From an uncultured Pseudomonadota bacterium (lineage in GTDB: Bacteria > Pseudomonadota > Gammaproteobacteria > Steroidobacterales > Steroidobacteraceae), in contig CALGVD010000029.1 of the NCBI GenBank assembly GCA_937920275.1, positions 17,834 through 81,833 on the forward strand: a stretch of 64,000 nt of DNA. The letters are read 5' to 3'. This document shows, piece after piece, positions 33,961-42,484 of the stretch (its first letter is position 1; the number at the start of each line of letters is the position of its first letter). The notes under the pieces were generated by a model. The model searched no databases, had not been told where the DNA came from, and saw only the letters and a list, made by a program, of their open reading frames with translations. The translations under genes were made by a program, and so were the position numbers.

Positions 33961-36533
33961 CGCAGATTGTAGTCGGATGACATCGCCGCGCCATAGGCGC
34001 CCGCCGTCGCGACGAGGATGACATCACCTTCGCCGGTCGATACCGGCAGCAGGCGTCCGTGGCCGAGCACATCGCCGGTCTCGCAGATCGGCCCGACGAC
34101 ATCCACCTCACGCATCGGCCCTTCGCCCAGGCGACTGAGGTTCACGATGTCGTGGTGAGCGCCATAAAGCGCCGGTCGGATCAACGAATTCATACCGGTC
34201 GCGATGCCGACATAGGCGCTCGCGCCTTTCCTCTTCAACTGCGTCACGCGTGCGAGCAGCACGCCCGCCTCCGCCACCACGAAGCGCCCAGGCTCGAGCC
34301 ATAACTCGCGTCCGCCGAGACCGGGAAGCAGTGCCTCGAGCGACGCATCAAGGGCACCGAGATCGATCGCTGCCCGCCCCTCACGATCCGGTACGCCGAG
34401 CCCACCGCCCAGATCGAGGACCCGCGCCTCGGGAAAGAATGCACAGACCTCCAGCAGCAGCCGTCCGACGCTCGCCCAATGCGCTGCATCGAGGATCCCG
34501 CTGCCTGCATGCACATGCAGCCCGGTGATACGCACACCGTGCGCCTTCGCAAGCGACGCAGAACGCTCGAGATCATCGACCGCGATGCCGAACTTCGACG
34601 CCGTTCCACCGGTGCGCACATGCGCATGATGGCCACGCCCGACGCCGGGATCGATCCGCAGGAACAACGACCGACCCGAGAAGATCGAACCCCATTCGAG
34701 CAGAGGATGCAGATTGTCGAGCGTGAGTTGCACCCCGAGCCCGAGCGCCCACTCGTACTCATGCCGCGGCGCGAAGTTGGGGGTGAAGAGGATCTGCGCC
34801 GGCGACAGATCCGGGAGCACGGTGAGCGCCTGCTCGATCTCACCGCGTGACACACATTCGATGCCGAAACCCGCCGCGTGGACCGTGCGCAACACAGCCG
34901 GGTGCGGATTCGCCTTCATGGCATAAGAGAGGTGCGTAACGGATCGCAGGGATCGGAGCGCCGCGCAACGCGCGGCCACGGTCGCGGTGTCGTAGACATA
35001 GGCGGCATCGCGGTCAGCCATCAGCGCCAGCAGCTCCGGTCGGCGACGATGCCACCAGGCAGGCGCGCTGTTCGGGGCGGTGACCGAGCCCTCGGTCAGT
35101 GACTGCCAAGACCTGCCGAGCACACGATCGTCAGGCGCCGTCGCGATCAGCAGTTCGTGCAGGTCAGCGACCAAGCGCGCACCTTGAGCCTCATCGACCA
35201 CGAAGGTGAGATTGAGGTCATTGGCCGCCTGGCTTACGAGGTGGATCCGTTGCTCAGCGAAAAGCTCCAGAGCGCCGCCCAAGCCATGCAGGATGCCGCG
35301 GATGTTCCGCCCGACCAAGCTGACCGATGCGCAGGGACCGATGATCTGCGCGCGGCAGTGCGGCAGCAGATCCCGCTGCAGCGCGTCGAGCACGGCATCC
35401 CCCAAAGAATTCGCTTGCGGATCGAGCGACACGGTGACGTTGGTCTCGCTGGTGGAGATCAGATCGACCGACAAGCCGTGCTGCTTGAAGACCTGGAACG
35501 CATCGGCCAGGAAGCCCACCTGATGCCACATCCCCGGGCTGTCCATCGAGACGAGCGTGACGCCGTTCTTCGCGCAGATGGCCTTGACTTGGCCGCCCTC
35601 TCCCGCCGGGGAGTCACTGATGCGGGTGCCGCCGAGCGCCGGCGCCTGGGTCGCGTAGATGGACAACGGTATGCCGTATTGACGCACCGGCAGCAGGCAT
35701 CGCGGATGCAGCACTTTCGCGCCGGCGGTGGCGATCTCCTGCGCCTCGTCGTAGGACAGCTCCAACAATTGCCGAGCAGCCGGCGTGGCGCGTGGATTGG
35801 CGCTGAACATCCCGGGGACATCGGTCCAGATCTCCAGCTCCCGAGCCTGAAGGATCGCTGCGAAATAGGCCGCTGAGGTATCCGAGCCACCGCGACCGAG
35901 CAGCACGGTGTCACCGGCGGCGTCACCGGCGATGAAGCCCTGCGTGACGACGACCGACCCCAAGGCGCAAAGCCGCGCCCGTAGCGCGGGATCGGGACGG
36001 AACTCGCAGGTGGCGGAGAGGTACGCGGCCTGTTCGGTCGCGGCCTCTCGCCGCACCGCGCGCAGCACCTCGCGTGCATCGAGCCATACCGCTGGCAGAC
36101 CCTGGGCACGCAGATAGGCCTCGCCCAAGGCAGTCGCCAGCAACTCTCCGTACGCGATCACCGCTGCTCGATCGCGCGCGGTCGGCGCCCCGCGCTCGGC
36201 GATCGCCTCAAGGCGTGATCGTAACGACGAGAACTGCGCCTCGAACGACGGGATCTCACGAAGACCGAGATCGAGGGCGAGGGAAAGATGACGCTCGCGC
36301 ACGGCGAGCAGGTCGGCGGACGCGCCCTGATGGATCGCCGCGGTGAACGCGCGCTCCAGCAGGTCGGTGACCCCGCTGAGCGCCGAATGAACGATGAGGA
36401 CAGGACTGCCGTCGTCGCTACGCTCTCGGACCGTGGCGGCGATGTTGCGCCAATTGGCGAGGCTCGAGACGCTGGTGCCGCCGAACTTAAGGACCCGCCA
36501 CTCGGTCGACCCGCGGTGATCCGCGCTCGCCAT
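33933..36533 (-). CDS. lysC-lysA: Bifunctional aspartate kinase / diaminopimelate decarboxylase fusion
   Basis: 866 residues joining the first and last steps of lysine synthesis. The N-terminal aspartate kinase (about 10-460) starts VLKFGGTSVSSLANWRNIA, has GRGGSDTSAAYFAAILQA and two ACT-type segments (SMDSPGMWHQVGFLADAF; SLVGRNIRGILHG) for feedback control. The PLP-dependent decarboxylase (about 490-866) has the PLP Lys in LSYAMKANPHPAVLRTVHAAGFGIECVS, GSGILDAAHW, LEPGRFVVAEAGVLL and GPICETGDVLG. This fusion is known from Xanthomonas and Xylella. It follows the small PA3496-like gene by 7 bases and overlaps hisIE tail-to-tail. Confidence 0.96.
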   Translation of the reverse strand: MASADHRGSTEWRVLKFGGTSVSSLANWRNIAATVRERSDDGSPVLIVHSALSGVTDLLERAFTAAIHQGASADLLAVRERHLSLALDLGLREIPSFEAQFSSLRSRLEAIAERGAPTARDRAAVIAYGELLATALGEAYLRAQGLPAVWLDAREVLRAVRREAATEQAAYLSATCEFRPDPALRARLCALGSVVVTQGFIAGDAAGDTVLLGRGGSDTSAAYFAAILQARELEIWTDVPGMFSANPRATPAARQLLELSYDEAQEIATAGAKVLHPRCLLPVRQYGIPLSIYATQAPALGGTRISDSPAGEGGQVKAICAKNGVTLVSMDSPGMWHQVGFLADAFQVFKQHGLSVDLISTSETNVTVSLDPQANSLGDAVLDALQRDLLPHCRAQIIGPCASVSLVGRNIRGILHGLGGALELFAEQRIHLVSQAANDLNLTFVVDEAQGARLVADLHELLIATAPDDRVLGRSWQSLTEGSVTAPNSAPAWWHRRRPELLALMADRDAAYVYDTATVAARCAALRSLRSVTHLSYAMKANPHPAVLRTVHAAGFGIECVSRGEIEQALTVLPDLSPAQILFTPNFAPRHEYEWALGLGVQLTLDNLHPLLEWGSIFSGRSLFLRIDPGVGRGHHAHVRTGGTASKFGIAVDDLERSASLAKAHGVRITGLHVHAGSGILDAAHWASVGRLLLEVCAFFPEARVLDLGGGLGVPDREGRAAIDLGALDASLEALLPGLGGRELWLEPGRFVVAEAGVLLARVTQLKRKGASAYVGIATGMNSLIRPALYGAHHDIVNLSRLGEGPMREVDVVGPICETGDVLGHGRLLPVSTGEGDVILVATAGAYGAAMSSDYNLRQPAPEFAL

Positions 36534-36540
36534 CGCGACC

Positions 36541-36768
36541 TCAGCCTTCGTCGTCGTAGACTTCCCGCAAGTCTTTGGCGAGCCGTTTTTCAGCCAAGAC
36601 CTCTTCGAGCTTGCTCCAAGCCGCCTTACCGCGTTTGCCGGGGACAGGTCGGGAACGCCGGTCGACGCGATCCAGAAATCGGTCGTAATCCTGCCCTTCT
36701 TCCTGAGCCGGGGGTTCCCCGAGCAGGTCCTCGTCGATCTGGAAGCTGTCGGAATCCCGTTCGGACAT
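36541..36768 (-). CDS. Small acidic/basic conserved protein (PA3496-like family)
   Basis: 75 residues. Acidic N-terminal half (IDEDLLGEPPAQEEGQDYDRFLD) and a basic, helical C-terminal half (RGKAAWSKLEEVLAEKRLAKDLREVYDDEG). The KLEEVLAEKRLAKDLREVYDDE helix resembles the short PA3496 family of putative regulators found in gammaproteobacteria, but this is a recollection by eye. It is 7 bases upstream of lysC-lysA and has its own promoter about 90 bases upstream, so it leads that operon. Function unknown. Confidence 0.7.
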   Translation of the reverse strand: MSERDSDSFQIDEDLLGEPPAQEEGQDYDRFLDRVDRRSRPVPGKRGKAAWSKLEEVLAEKRLAKDLREVYDDEG

Positions 36769-36859
36769 GGGAGCGGCTGGTCCTTTACCTAGTGAAACCT
36801 GATTCTATTCGCCAATTAAAACAGAGGGTTACAAAAAACCATGCATCGGCGAAGGCCGC

Positions 36860-36887
36860 ACTATATCGAAACCACGTCGCAGTGCAA
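36860..36887 (-). promoter_or_regulatory. Promoter of the PA3496-like / lysC-lysA operon
   Basis: Minus-strand TTGCAC, 16-base spacer, TATAGT, giving a start near 36853 and a leader of about 85 bases that includes a TTTTTT run. Best sigma-70 match in the 167-base gap 36769-36935. Confidence 0.65.
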
Positions 36888-36935
36888 GCGCGGCAGCGCC
36901 CGTCGCAATCAAGTGTCCGCCGCAGGCAAAGGGGT

Positions 36936-37760
36936 CTACCTGCGTCGGACCCCATCACGCACCACGACAGGAGCGCCCCGCGACAGCCCAAGCACGTCTG
37001 CCGCCCGCCCCTCCGCGACGGCGATCTCGATCACGCCGAACGAATTCACCAAGGCCAAGGCCACCCCTGGACGACAGTCCCCATAGGTCCTGCGTAGCAC
37101 CAACGCCAGGTTGCCGGCATGCACCACCGGCTCACGGAAAGAGGCGAGCGTCCCGGAGTCGATGTTGGTGATCAGATTGCCGAAGTGATCGATCGTGACG
37201 ATCGCACCGGCGATGCGATCCTCGGTGATGATCGGCTCATCGAGCCACGAGGGGACCAACTCGGCGATCGGCTCACCGACCTGCTCAGGGGTCAATCGTC
37301 CGGCTGCAAGTTCAGCCGCGAGCGGCGCAAAGATATCCCGACCGTGGAAAGTCGCGCTTGCGCGCCCGATGCCGCAGCGGGTCATCCCTTGCGGTGTGAG
37401 GCGCCATGCCACGGCCGCCGCATCGGACTGCTTCACCGGTGCCAGCAGTCCATTGTCAGGCGCAAGCAGCAGATGCCCCCTTGAAGCGAGCAGGACGATA
37501 TCGCGGGCGGTTCCGACCCCCGGGTCGACGACCGCGACATGCACCGAACCCGGCGGGAACCATCCGTACGACCGTGCCAACCAGAACCCCGCTTCAGCCG
37601 GCCAGTGGGCCAGCACCTCGTGGGTCAGATCGATGAGCCTTGCCGCCGGATGGCGCGCGAGGATGCAGCCTTTCATGACGCCGACGAACGGATCCCTCGA
37701 GCCGAAATCAGAGGTCAGCGTGATGACACCACTGGGCAGGACTGGAGAGGGGTTACCCAT
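36936..37760 (-). CDS. SAM hydroxide adenosyltransferase (DUF62 family)
   Basis: 274 residues. Family motifs: ITLTSDFGSRDPFVGVMKGCIL at the N-terminus, DLTHEVLAHWPAEAGFWLARSYGWFPPGSVHVAVVDPGVGT, LLAPDNGLL, and FHGRDIFAPLAAELAAG; the C-terminal domain has TIDHFGNLITNI. Characterised relatives hydrolyse S-adenosylmethionine to adenosine and methionine and are related to fluorinase and chlorinase. The family's DFG, DPGVG and DN(G) positions look intact and fit hydrolysis rather than halogenation. Divergent from the SDR gene by 43 bases. Its neighbours give no pathway clue. Confidence 0.9.
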   Translation of the reverse strand: MGNPSPVLPSGVITLTSDFGSRDPFVGVMKGCILARHPAARLIDLTHEVLAHWPAEAGFWLARSYGWFPPGSVHVAVVDPGVGTARDIVLLASRGHLLLAPDNGLLAPVKQSDAAAVAWRLTPQGMTRCGIGRASATFHGRDIFAPLAAELAAGRLTPEQVGEPIAELVPSWLDEPIITEDRIAGAIVTIDHFGNLITNIDSGTLASFREPVVHAGNLALVLRRTYGDCRPGVALALVNSFGVIEIAVAEGRAADVLGLSRGAPVVVRDGVRRR

Positions 37761-37803
37761 CGCCCTAGGCTATCATCGTCTTTCTTGTATGGAAGGAAAG
37801 CTC

Positions 37804-38583
37804 ATGACGAACGACCCCACCCGCGCATTCCGACTGGACGGTCGTGTCGCTGTCATCACCGGAGCCTCGAGCGGCATCGGTGCCGAACTCGCCCGCGCGT
37901 TCGCGAGAGCCGGTGCGGGAGTCGCCGTGATCGCTCGCCGCGCCGACCGGCTCGAGACTCTGGTGAGCGGACTGCGGGCCGAGGGCGCAACCGCGCTGCC
38001 CGTGTCGCTCGATGTCCGCGATACGGCTGCACTGCCTGCGGCCTTCGACCGTATCACCGCCGAACTCGGCGTCGCCGATATATTGGTCAACAACGCTGGT
38101 ATCGCGAGGGTCGGCAGTTTCCTGCGCGCCTCGGCAGCCGAGCGCGACGACAGCTTTGCCGTCAATTTCGACGCCGCATGGGATCTTTCAGCCGAGGCAT
38201 CGCGTCGCATGATCGCCGCCGCCCGTCCCGGCTGCATCATCAACATCGCCTCGGTGCTCGCCTTGGGTGCGGCCCCCGGATATGCAGCCTACGCAGCGTC
38301 AAAAGCCGCCTTGGTGCAGTTGACGCGCTGCCTCGCCCTCGAGTTGCAGCGGCATTCGATCCGGGTCAACGGGCTCGCGCCAGGCTGGTTCGTGACCGAG
38401 ATGAATGACGACTGGCTCACCTCGCCGGAAGGGCTGGACTATCTTGCACGGACCCCCGCCCGCCGAGCCGGTCGACTCGAGGAGTTGGTGGGGCCCGCAC
38501 TGTTGCTGGCGAGTGACGCGGGGTCCTTCATCAACGGCGTGACGCTGGCGGTCGACGGCGCCCATCACGCGGCGCTCGCCTGA
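37804..38583 (+). CDS. Short-chain dehydrogenase/reductase (classical SDR)
   Basis: 259 residues from the ATG at 37804, with AAGGAAAG just upstream; the track ORF begins far inside the opposite gene. NAD(P)-binding TGASSGIGAELA at residues 20-31, NNAGIARVG near 90, catalytic Ser in INIASVLALG and Tyr/Lys in AAYAASKAAL near 162-166. The substrate is unknown; the most common activities are 3-oxoacyl or sugar/alcohol oxidoreduction. Converges on the DASS gene with a 6-base gap. Confidence 0.9.
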   Translation: MTNDPTRAFRLDGRVAVITGASSGIGAELARAFARAGAGVAVIARRADRLETLVSGLRAEGATALPVSLDVRDTAALPAAFDRITAELGVADILVNNAGIARVGSFLRASAAERDDSFAVNFDAAWDLSAEASRRMIAAARPGCIINIASVLALGAAPGYAAYAASKAALVQLTRCLALELQRHSIRVNGLAPGWFVTEMNDDWLTSPEGLDYLARTPARRAGRLEELVGPALLLASDAGSFINGVTLAVDGAHHAALA

Positions 38584-38589
38584 AAGGCC

Positions 38590-40062
38590 TCAGCGGCTGG
38601 CCAACCAACCGGCTGCGAAATACCCGACGGTCGAGATGACCACCGCTGCCGCGAGGTTGACCGACCATCCGGCGCGCAACATCTGGCCGATGCTCACCCG
38701 GCCCGAGCCGAACACCAGCGCATTGGCCGGCGTACCCACCGGCAGCATGAAACCGGCTGACGCGGCCATCGCAGCGGGGGCCACCAGCGCCAACACCGAG
38801 TGCTCCGAGCCGGCCGCGACAGCCGCCATGATCGGCATGAAGGTCGCCGCCGTCGAGACATTGCTGTTGAGCTCGGTCCAGACGATCAGCAGCAACACCA
38901 TCGCGATGATCAGCAGCGGCAACGGCCAACCGCCGAGGCCCGCGAGCAGAACACCCAGCGTCTGCGCGAGCGTGCTCTCCTGGATGGCCGCAGCGAGCGC
39001 GAGGCCACCACCGAAGAGCAGCAGCACCGTCCACGGCAGAGCGGCAAGGTCCGACGGACGCAGCAAGGCCTCGCGGCTGCTTCCGGAGGGGATGAGGAAC
39101 AGGCTCAGACCGGCGGCGACGGCGATGACCGTGTCATCGAGTCCCCCGAGTCCTGGGAGGTCGCTGAGCCAGGGCCGCGTGACCCAAAGGAACGCCGCCG
39201 CGATCGCCACGACCGCCACCCGTTTCTCCTGGATGCTCAGGCCACCGAGCCCGGCGAACCCGGCGTGCACCGCCGAGCGATCGATGGGGATGCGGCGCGG
39301 ATCGAACGGCAACCCGACCCGCACCAACAGGAACCACGCAGCCGGCAAGAGCAGCGCCACCGTGGGCAGGCCGAATGCAAGCCAATCGAGAAAGGTGATG
39401 TCGACACCGAAATTGCGCGCCATGAAGCCCTGTACGAGCGCGTTGGTGGGCGTACCGATCAAAGTCCCCATGCCACCGATGGTCGCGCCATAGGCGACCG
39501 CGAGCAGCAACGCCGCGGTGAAGTGCGCAAGATCACGACCCGGTGATGCGGCACCGATCGGCGCTGTCATCGAGGCGATGGCGATCGCGACCGGCAGCAT
39601 CATGAGGGCGCTCGACGTGTTCGACACCCACATGCTGATGAAAGCGGTGGCGAGCATCATGCCGAGCACCAGACGCCTGGGTTCGGTACCGACCTTGAGC
39701 ATGATCGCGAAAGCCATCCGGCGATGCAGCTGCCAGCGCTCCATCGCCAACGCGACGAGGAAGCCCCCGAGCAACAACAACACTGAAGGGTTCGCGTACT
39801 CGGCGAGCACCGTCCGTGCATCCGGAACGCCGAGAAGCGGCACGATGATGATCGGCAGCAGCGCCGTGGCGGCCAGCGGGATCGCTTCGAGCGCCCACCA
39901 AAGGGCCATCCAACCGACGAGGCCGAGGACCTGCCAGGAGGTGCCCTCGAACCCACTGGGCGCGGGCATCAAGAGCGTGGCGACGAAGAAGATCGGACCC
40001 GGGAGCAGGCGCCAAAGCGAGAGTCGCGGCGTGTTGGGCGACTCCTCGCTCTGCGCCCTCAC
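38590..40062 (-). CDS. DASS-family sodium:anion (dicarboxylate) symporter
   Basis: 490 residues with about 12 membrane segments. The DASS/SLC13 hallmarks are two Ser-Asn-Thr and Gly-Thr-Pro hairpin pairs: VSNTSSALMMLPVAIAI with GTLIGTPTNALVQGF in the first half, and TELNSNVSTAATFMPI with LPVGTPANALVFGSG in the second. These proteins carry succinate, citrate, malate or sulphate with Na+. Overlaps the L,D-transpeptidase stop by ATGA, so it is translated downstream of that gene, an odd pairing of functions. Confidence 0.92.
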   Translation of the reverse strand: MRAQSEESPNTPRLSLWRLLPGPIFFVATLLMPAPSGFEGTSWQVLGLVGWMALWWALEAIPLAATALLPIIIVPLLGVPDARTVLAEYANPSVLLLLGGFLVALAMERWQLHRRMAFAIMLKVGTEPRRLVLGMMLATAFISMWVSNTSSALMMLPVAIAIASMTAPIGAASPGRDLAHFTAALLLAVAYGATIGGMGTLIGTPTNALVQGFMARNFGVDITFLDWLAFGLPTVALLLPAAWFLLVRVGLPFDPRRIPIDRSAVHAGFAGLGGLSIQEKRVAVVAIAAAFLWVTRPWLSDLPGLGGLDDTVIAVAAGLSLFLIPSGSSREALLRPSDLAALPWTVLLLFGGGLALAAAIQESTLAQTLGVLLAGLGGWPLPLLIIAMVLLLIVWTELNSNVSTAATFMPIMAAVAAGSEHSVLALVAPAAMAASAGFMLPVGTPANALVFGSGRVSIGQMLRAGWSVNLAAAVVISTVGYFAAGWLASR

Positions 40063-41060
40063 GGCCTCTGCGCCGGGACGCTCGCCGCGGCGGTGGCGGG
40101 CACCTCGGGCTCGGCTGCGCCCTCCGGCACCAGCTCCAGGCCGACCAACACCGGCATGCCCGTCGCCTCGCGCAAAGCACGCAGCGCCATCTCCCAGTCG
40201 ATGATGACTTCGGACTCGCCCAACAATTCGTTCAGCCGCGCTTCGAACACCTCGATATCGACGGTGAGCACCTGCCCTTTTTCGTCGACCGGCGGATGGA
40301 CCTCGAGCCAGACCTCACCGCCGAAGCGGGAGATCTTCACCGGCTCGTTGATGAGGGTCACACGGGTACCGACCGGCGTGAGGTCGAAGAGACGCTCGAT
40401 GTCCTCGGGGTACATGCGCAGACACCCATGGGTGATCGCCATCCCGACGGCATCCGGGTTGTTGGTGCCGTGGATGAGATAGGCCCCACCGGGGATATCG
40501 AGTCGCATCGAACGAGTCCCGAGCGGATTGTCCGGCCCGGCGGGGACGACCGCGGGCAACGGCGGATCACCGCGCTTGATGTGCTCCTTGCGCACGGATT
40601 CGGGCGGATACCAAGGCGGATTCTTCTGCTTGCGCACCACTTTTGTGACACCGAGCGGCGTATTCCAGTCCATCTTCCCGACGCTCACCGGGAAGGTCAG
40701 CACGACGGGTGGCTTACCCTTCTCGGGCTTGGGAAAATAGAAGAGGCGATGCTCGGGCAGGTTGACCACGATCCCTTCACGCACCCCGGGTGGCAACAAA
40801 CGCTGACCCGGGATGAGGATCTCGGTGCCGGCGCCCGGCAGCCAAGGGTCGACGCCCTTGTTGACGCGCAGCAGTTCCTCGTAGCCGAGGCTGTGCTGGC
40901 GAGCGAGTTGGATCAGCGTGTCCTCGTAGCGGGTCTGGATGCGCTTGACCTCGCCGAACAAGCCACCGCCATCGTCACGCAATGGGTACTCGTTCGCCTG
41001 CGCCGACGGCAGGGATGACCACAGGCTCAGCAGGACCAGAAGCAGCGCGATACGGCTCAT
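40059..41060 (-). CDS. L,D-transpeptidase with LysM-like domain (ErfK/YbiS/YnhG)
   Basis: 333 residues. A signal peptide (IALLLVLLSLWSSLPSAQA, cleavage near residue 22) exports it to the periplasm. A LysM-like region spans about 45-90 (DTLIQLARQHSLGYEELLRVNKGVDPWLPGAGTEILIPGQRLL). The YkuD catalytic domain (about 95-225) has YLIHGTNNPDAVGMAITHGCLRMYPED with the active-site His and Cys. It cross-links peptidoglycan at meso-diaminopimelate or attaches Braun lipoprotein. A variable tail (EVPATAAASVPAQRP) ends the protein. Confidence 0.92.
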   Translation of the reverse strand: MSRIALLLVLLSLWSSLPSAQANEYPLRDDGGGLFGEVKRIQTRYEDTLIQLARQHSLGYEELLRVNKGVDPWLPGAGTEILIPGQRLLPPGVREGIVVNLPEHRLFYFPKPEKGKPPVVLTFPVSVGKMDWNTPLGVTKVVRKQKNPPWYPPESVRKEHIKRGDPPLPAVVPAGPDNPLGTRSMRLDIPGGAYLIHGTNNPDAVGMAITHGCLRMYPEDIERLFDLTPVGTRVTLINEPVKISRFGGEVWLEVHPPVDEKGQVLTVDIEVFEARLNELLGESEVIIDWEMALRALREATGMPVLVGLELVPEGAAEPEVPATAAASVPAQRP

Positions 41061-41102
41061 GGCACCATTCTAGCCAATTCCGGGCCGCCGCCGTCCAGCC
41101 GG

Positions 41103-41942
41103 TCAATCGCAGAGCGCCTCACGCACGGCACGGACCTCATCGGCCGATCGGAGGAACACGATATCCCGCTCGCGACCGCGCATGCCGAGCCGCGCTGCCG
41201 AGGACGAGGCCGTCAGGCGTCGGGTCAGCTCCACGGGGGAATCCTTGAACGCATTGAGTAATTGGCAGACGAAGAGCAGGTCCATGAGCGGCGACCCCTC
41301 GGCACCCCGCTGCTCGACCGACTCGTGATCACAGACCGCATCGATGAACTCGGGATCCAGACCCCAACCTTGCAGGAGCCGGCGCGTCGCCGGAACCCGC
41401 CACTCGTTCAACAGGATCTCGAACCGCATCGGGTCCTGCAGCACCGCCGGCATCGTGGCGGCTTTGGCCGTCACCCAGATGTGTCCCACCGTGTGGAGCA
41501 AGCCAGCCGTGTTCGCCCTCTCCCGCGGCACCCCAGCGAATTGGGTGGCCATCGCCCGGGCGATCGCAGCCAACCCGACGCTGCGTTGCCAAAGGGCGGT
41601 CATCCTGCCGTGCACCGCCTGGTATCGGGGTGCCTCTCGGACCTCGTGCAAGGCATAGACCAGCGAGAGCCGACGGACGGTATCGAAACCGAGTCGCCGG
41701 ACCGCCACGGCAAGATCGGCGGTCGGATCGACGGACGGGTTGTAATCGACGGAGTTGGCCGTGCGCAGCAGCAGCCCTGCGAGCGTCGGATCGGTCGCCG
41801 CCAAACGCGCGACCTCAGGTCCGGTCGCCGACAGGTCGGCGAGGCGGCGGACGATCCGAAGTGCGACTTCCGGCATACCCGGGATGGACAGTTCCTCGCG
41901 CAGGAACTCCACCTTCAAGCGTTGCTGGAAATCGCCGCTCAT
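41103..41942 (-). CDS. HDOD domain protein
   Basis: 279 residues from the ATG at 41942; the track start at 41957 is a TTG and neither has a clear ribosome binding site. The HDOD domain starts IPGMPEVALRIVRRLADLSATGPEVARLAATDPTLAGLLLRTANSVDY, and continues with VAVRRLGFDTVRRLSLVYALHEV and NTAGLLHTVGHIWV. HDOD proteins lack the catalytic HD pair and act as signalling or scaffold modules, often in motility and cell-cycle control. It is 16 bases downstream of the DUF2802 gene and so shares its sigma-54 promoter. Confidence 0.85.
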   Translation of the reverse strand: MSGDFQQRLKVEFLREELSIPGMPEVALRIVRRLADLSATGPEVARLAATDPTLAGLLLRTANSVDYNPSVDPTADLAVAVRRLGFDTVRRLSLVYALHEVREAPRYQAVHGRMTALWQRSVGLAAIARAMATQFAGVPRERANTAGLLHTVGHIWVTAKAATMPAVLQDPMRFEILLNEWRVPATRRLLQGWGLDPEFIDAVCDHESVEQRGAEGSPLMDLLFVCQLLNAFKDSPVELTRRLTASSSAARLGMRGRERDIVFLRSADEVRAVREALCD

Positions 41943-41958
41943 GATGGGTGACGACAAG

Positions 41959-42372
41959 TTACGCCACTTCGCGCGCGCGGCTGCCGTGCAGACGCCGCAG
42001 CAACGAGGCTTCCTCTCGGCTCATGCCGCAGGATGCAGCAAGCTCTGCCTCCGTCGCTCCGGAACTCGCCATCCGGATCGCCATCTCGAACCCCTGTGTC
42101 TGCGGACGCGGCGCTGGGGGGATATAGCGTGGTTCAGCGGCCTGCTTCTCCTCGTAGCTGCGCAGCAAGGTCCCGATACGCCGTGCTTCGGCCTCGCTGG
42201 CCGAGACTTGGTATTTTTGGCGTTGCAGCTCGGCGTCGAGACGGGCGAGTTCAGCGGCGGTACCGCGCCAGAAAACCGCCCACGCGCCGATCCACAGAAA
42301 AGCGAGCAGGATGGCCGTGTGGATGGCCGCAAAAGCGTAAGTCTGCAGGTCGTCGGTCAACAAGGCAGCCAT
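41959..42372 (-). CDS. DUF2802 protein with N-terminal membrane helix
   Basis: 137 residues from the ATG at 42372, which has AGGGAG five bases upstream (the track uses a GTG at 42378). One membrane helix (about 10-33, FAAIHTAILLAFLWIGAWAVFW), a coiled-coil segment (AAELARLDAELQRQKYQVSASEAEARRI) and a C-terminal helix-turn-helix-like region GFEMAIRMASSGATEAELAASCGMSREEASLLRRLHG. DUF2802 genes are usual next to cheW and motCD in Pseudomonas-type flagellar loci; here motD is just upstream. Function unknown. Confidence 0.8.
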   Translation of the reverse strand: MAALLTDDLQTYAFAAIHTAILLAFLWIGAWAVFWRGTAAELARLDAELQRQKYQVSASEAEARRIGTLLRSYEEKQAAEPRYIPPAPRPQTQGFEMAIRMASSGATEAELAASCGMSREEASLLRRLHGSRAREVA

Positions 42373-42460
42373 GTTCACTCCCTAAAACAGATCTGAAGAT
42401 ATGGGTCACTCGGCAGCCATGCAGCGTCAGAACTTCGGCGCGGCATGCCTGGGGAGTGAC

Positions 42461-42478
42461 TTGCAGATTCCGTGCCAC
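42461..42478 (-). promoter_or_regulatory. Sigma-54 promoter for the DUF2802-HDOD pair
   Basis: Minus strand TGGCACG-GAATC-TGCAA: GG and GC exactly 10 bases apart, close to the consensus TGGCACG-N4-TTGCA. It lies in the 106-base gap after motD; the start would be near 42452. Confidence 0.7.
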
Positions 42479-42484
42479 CAGAGA

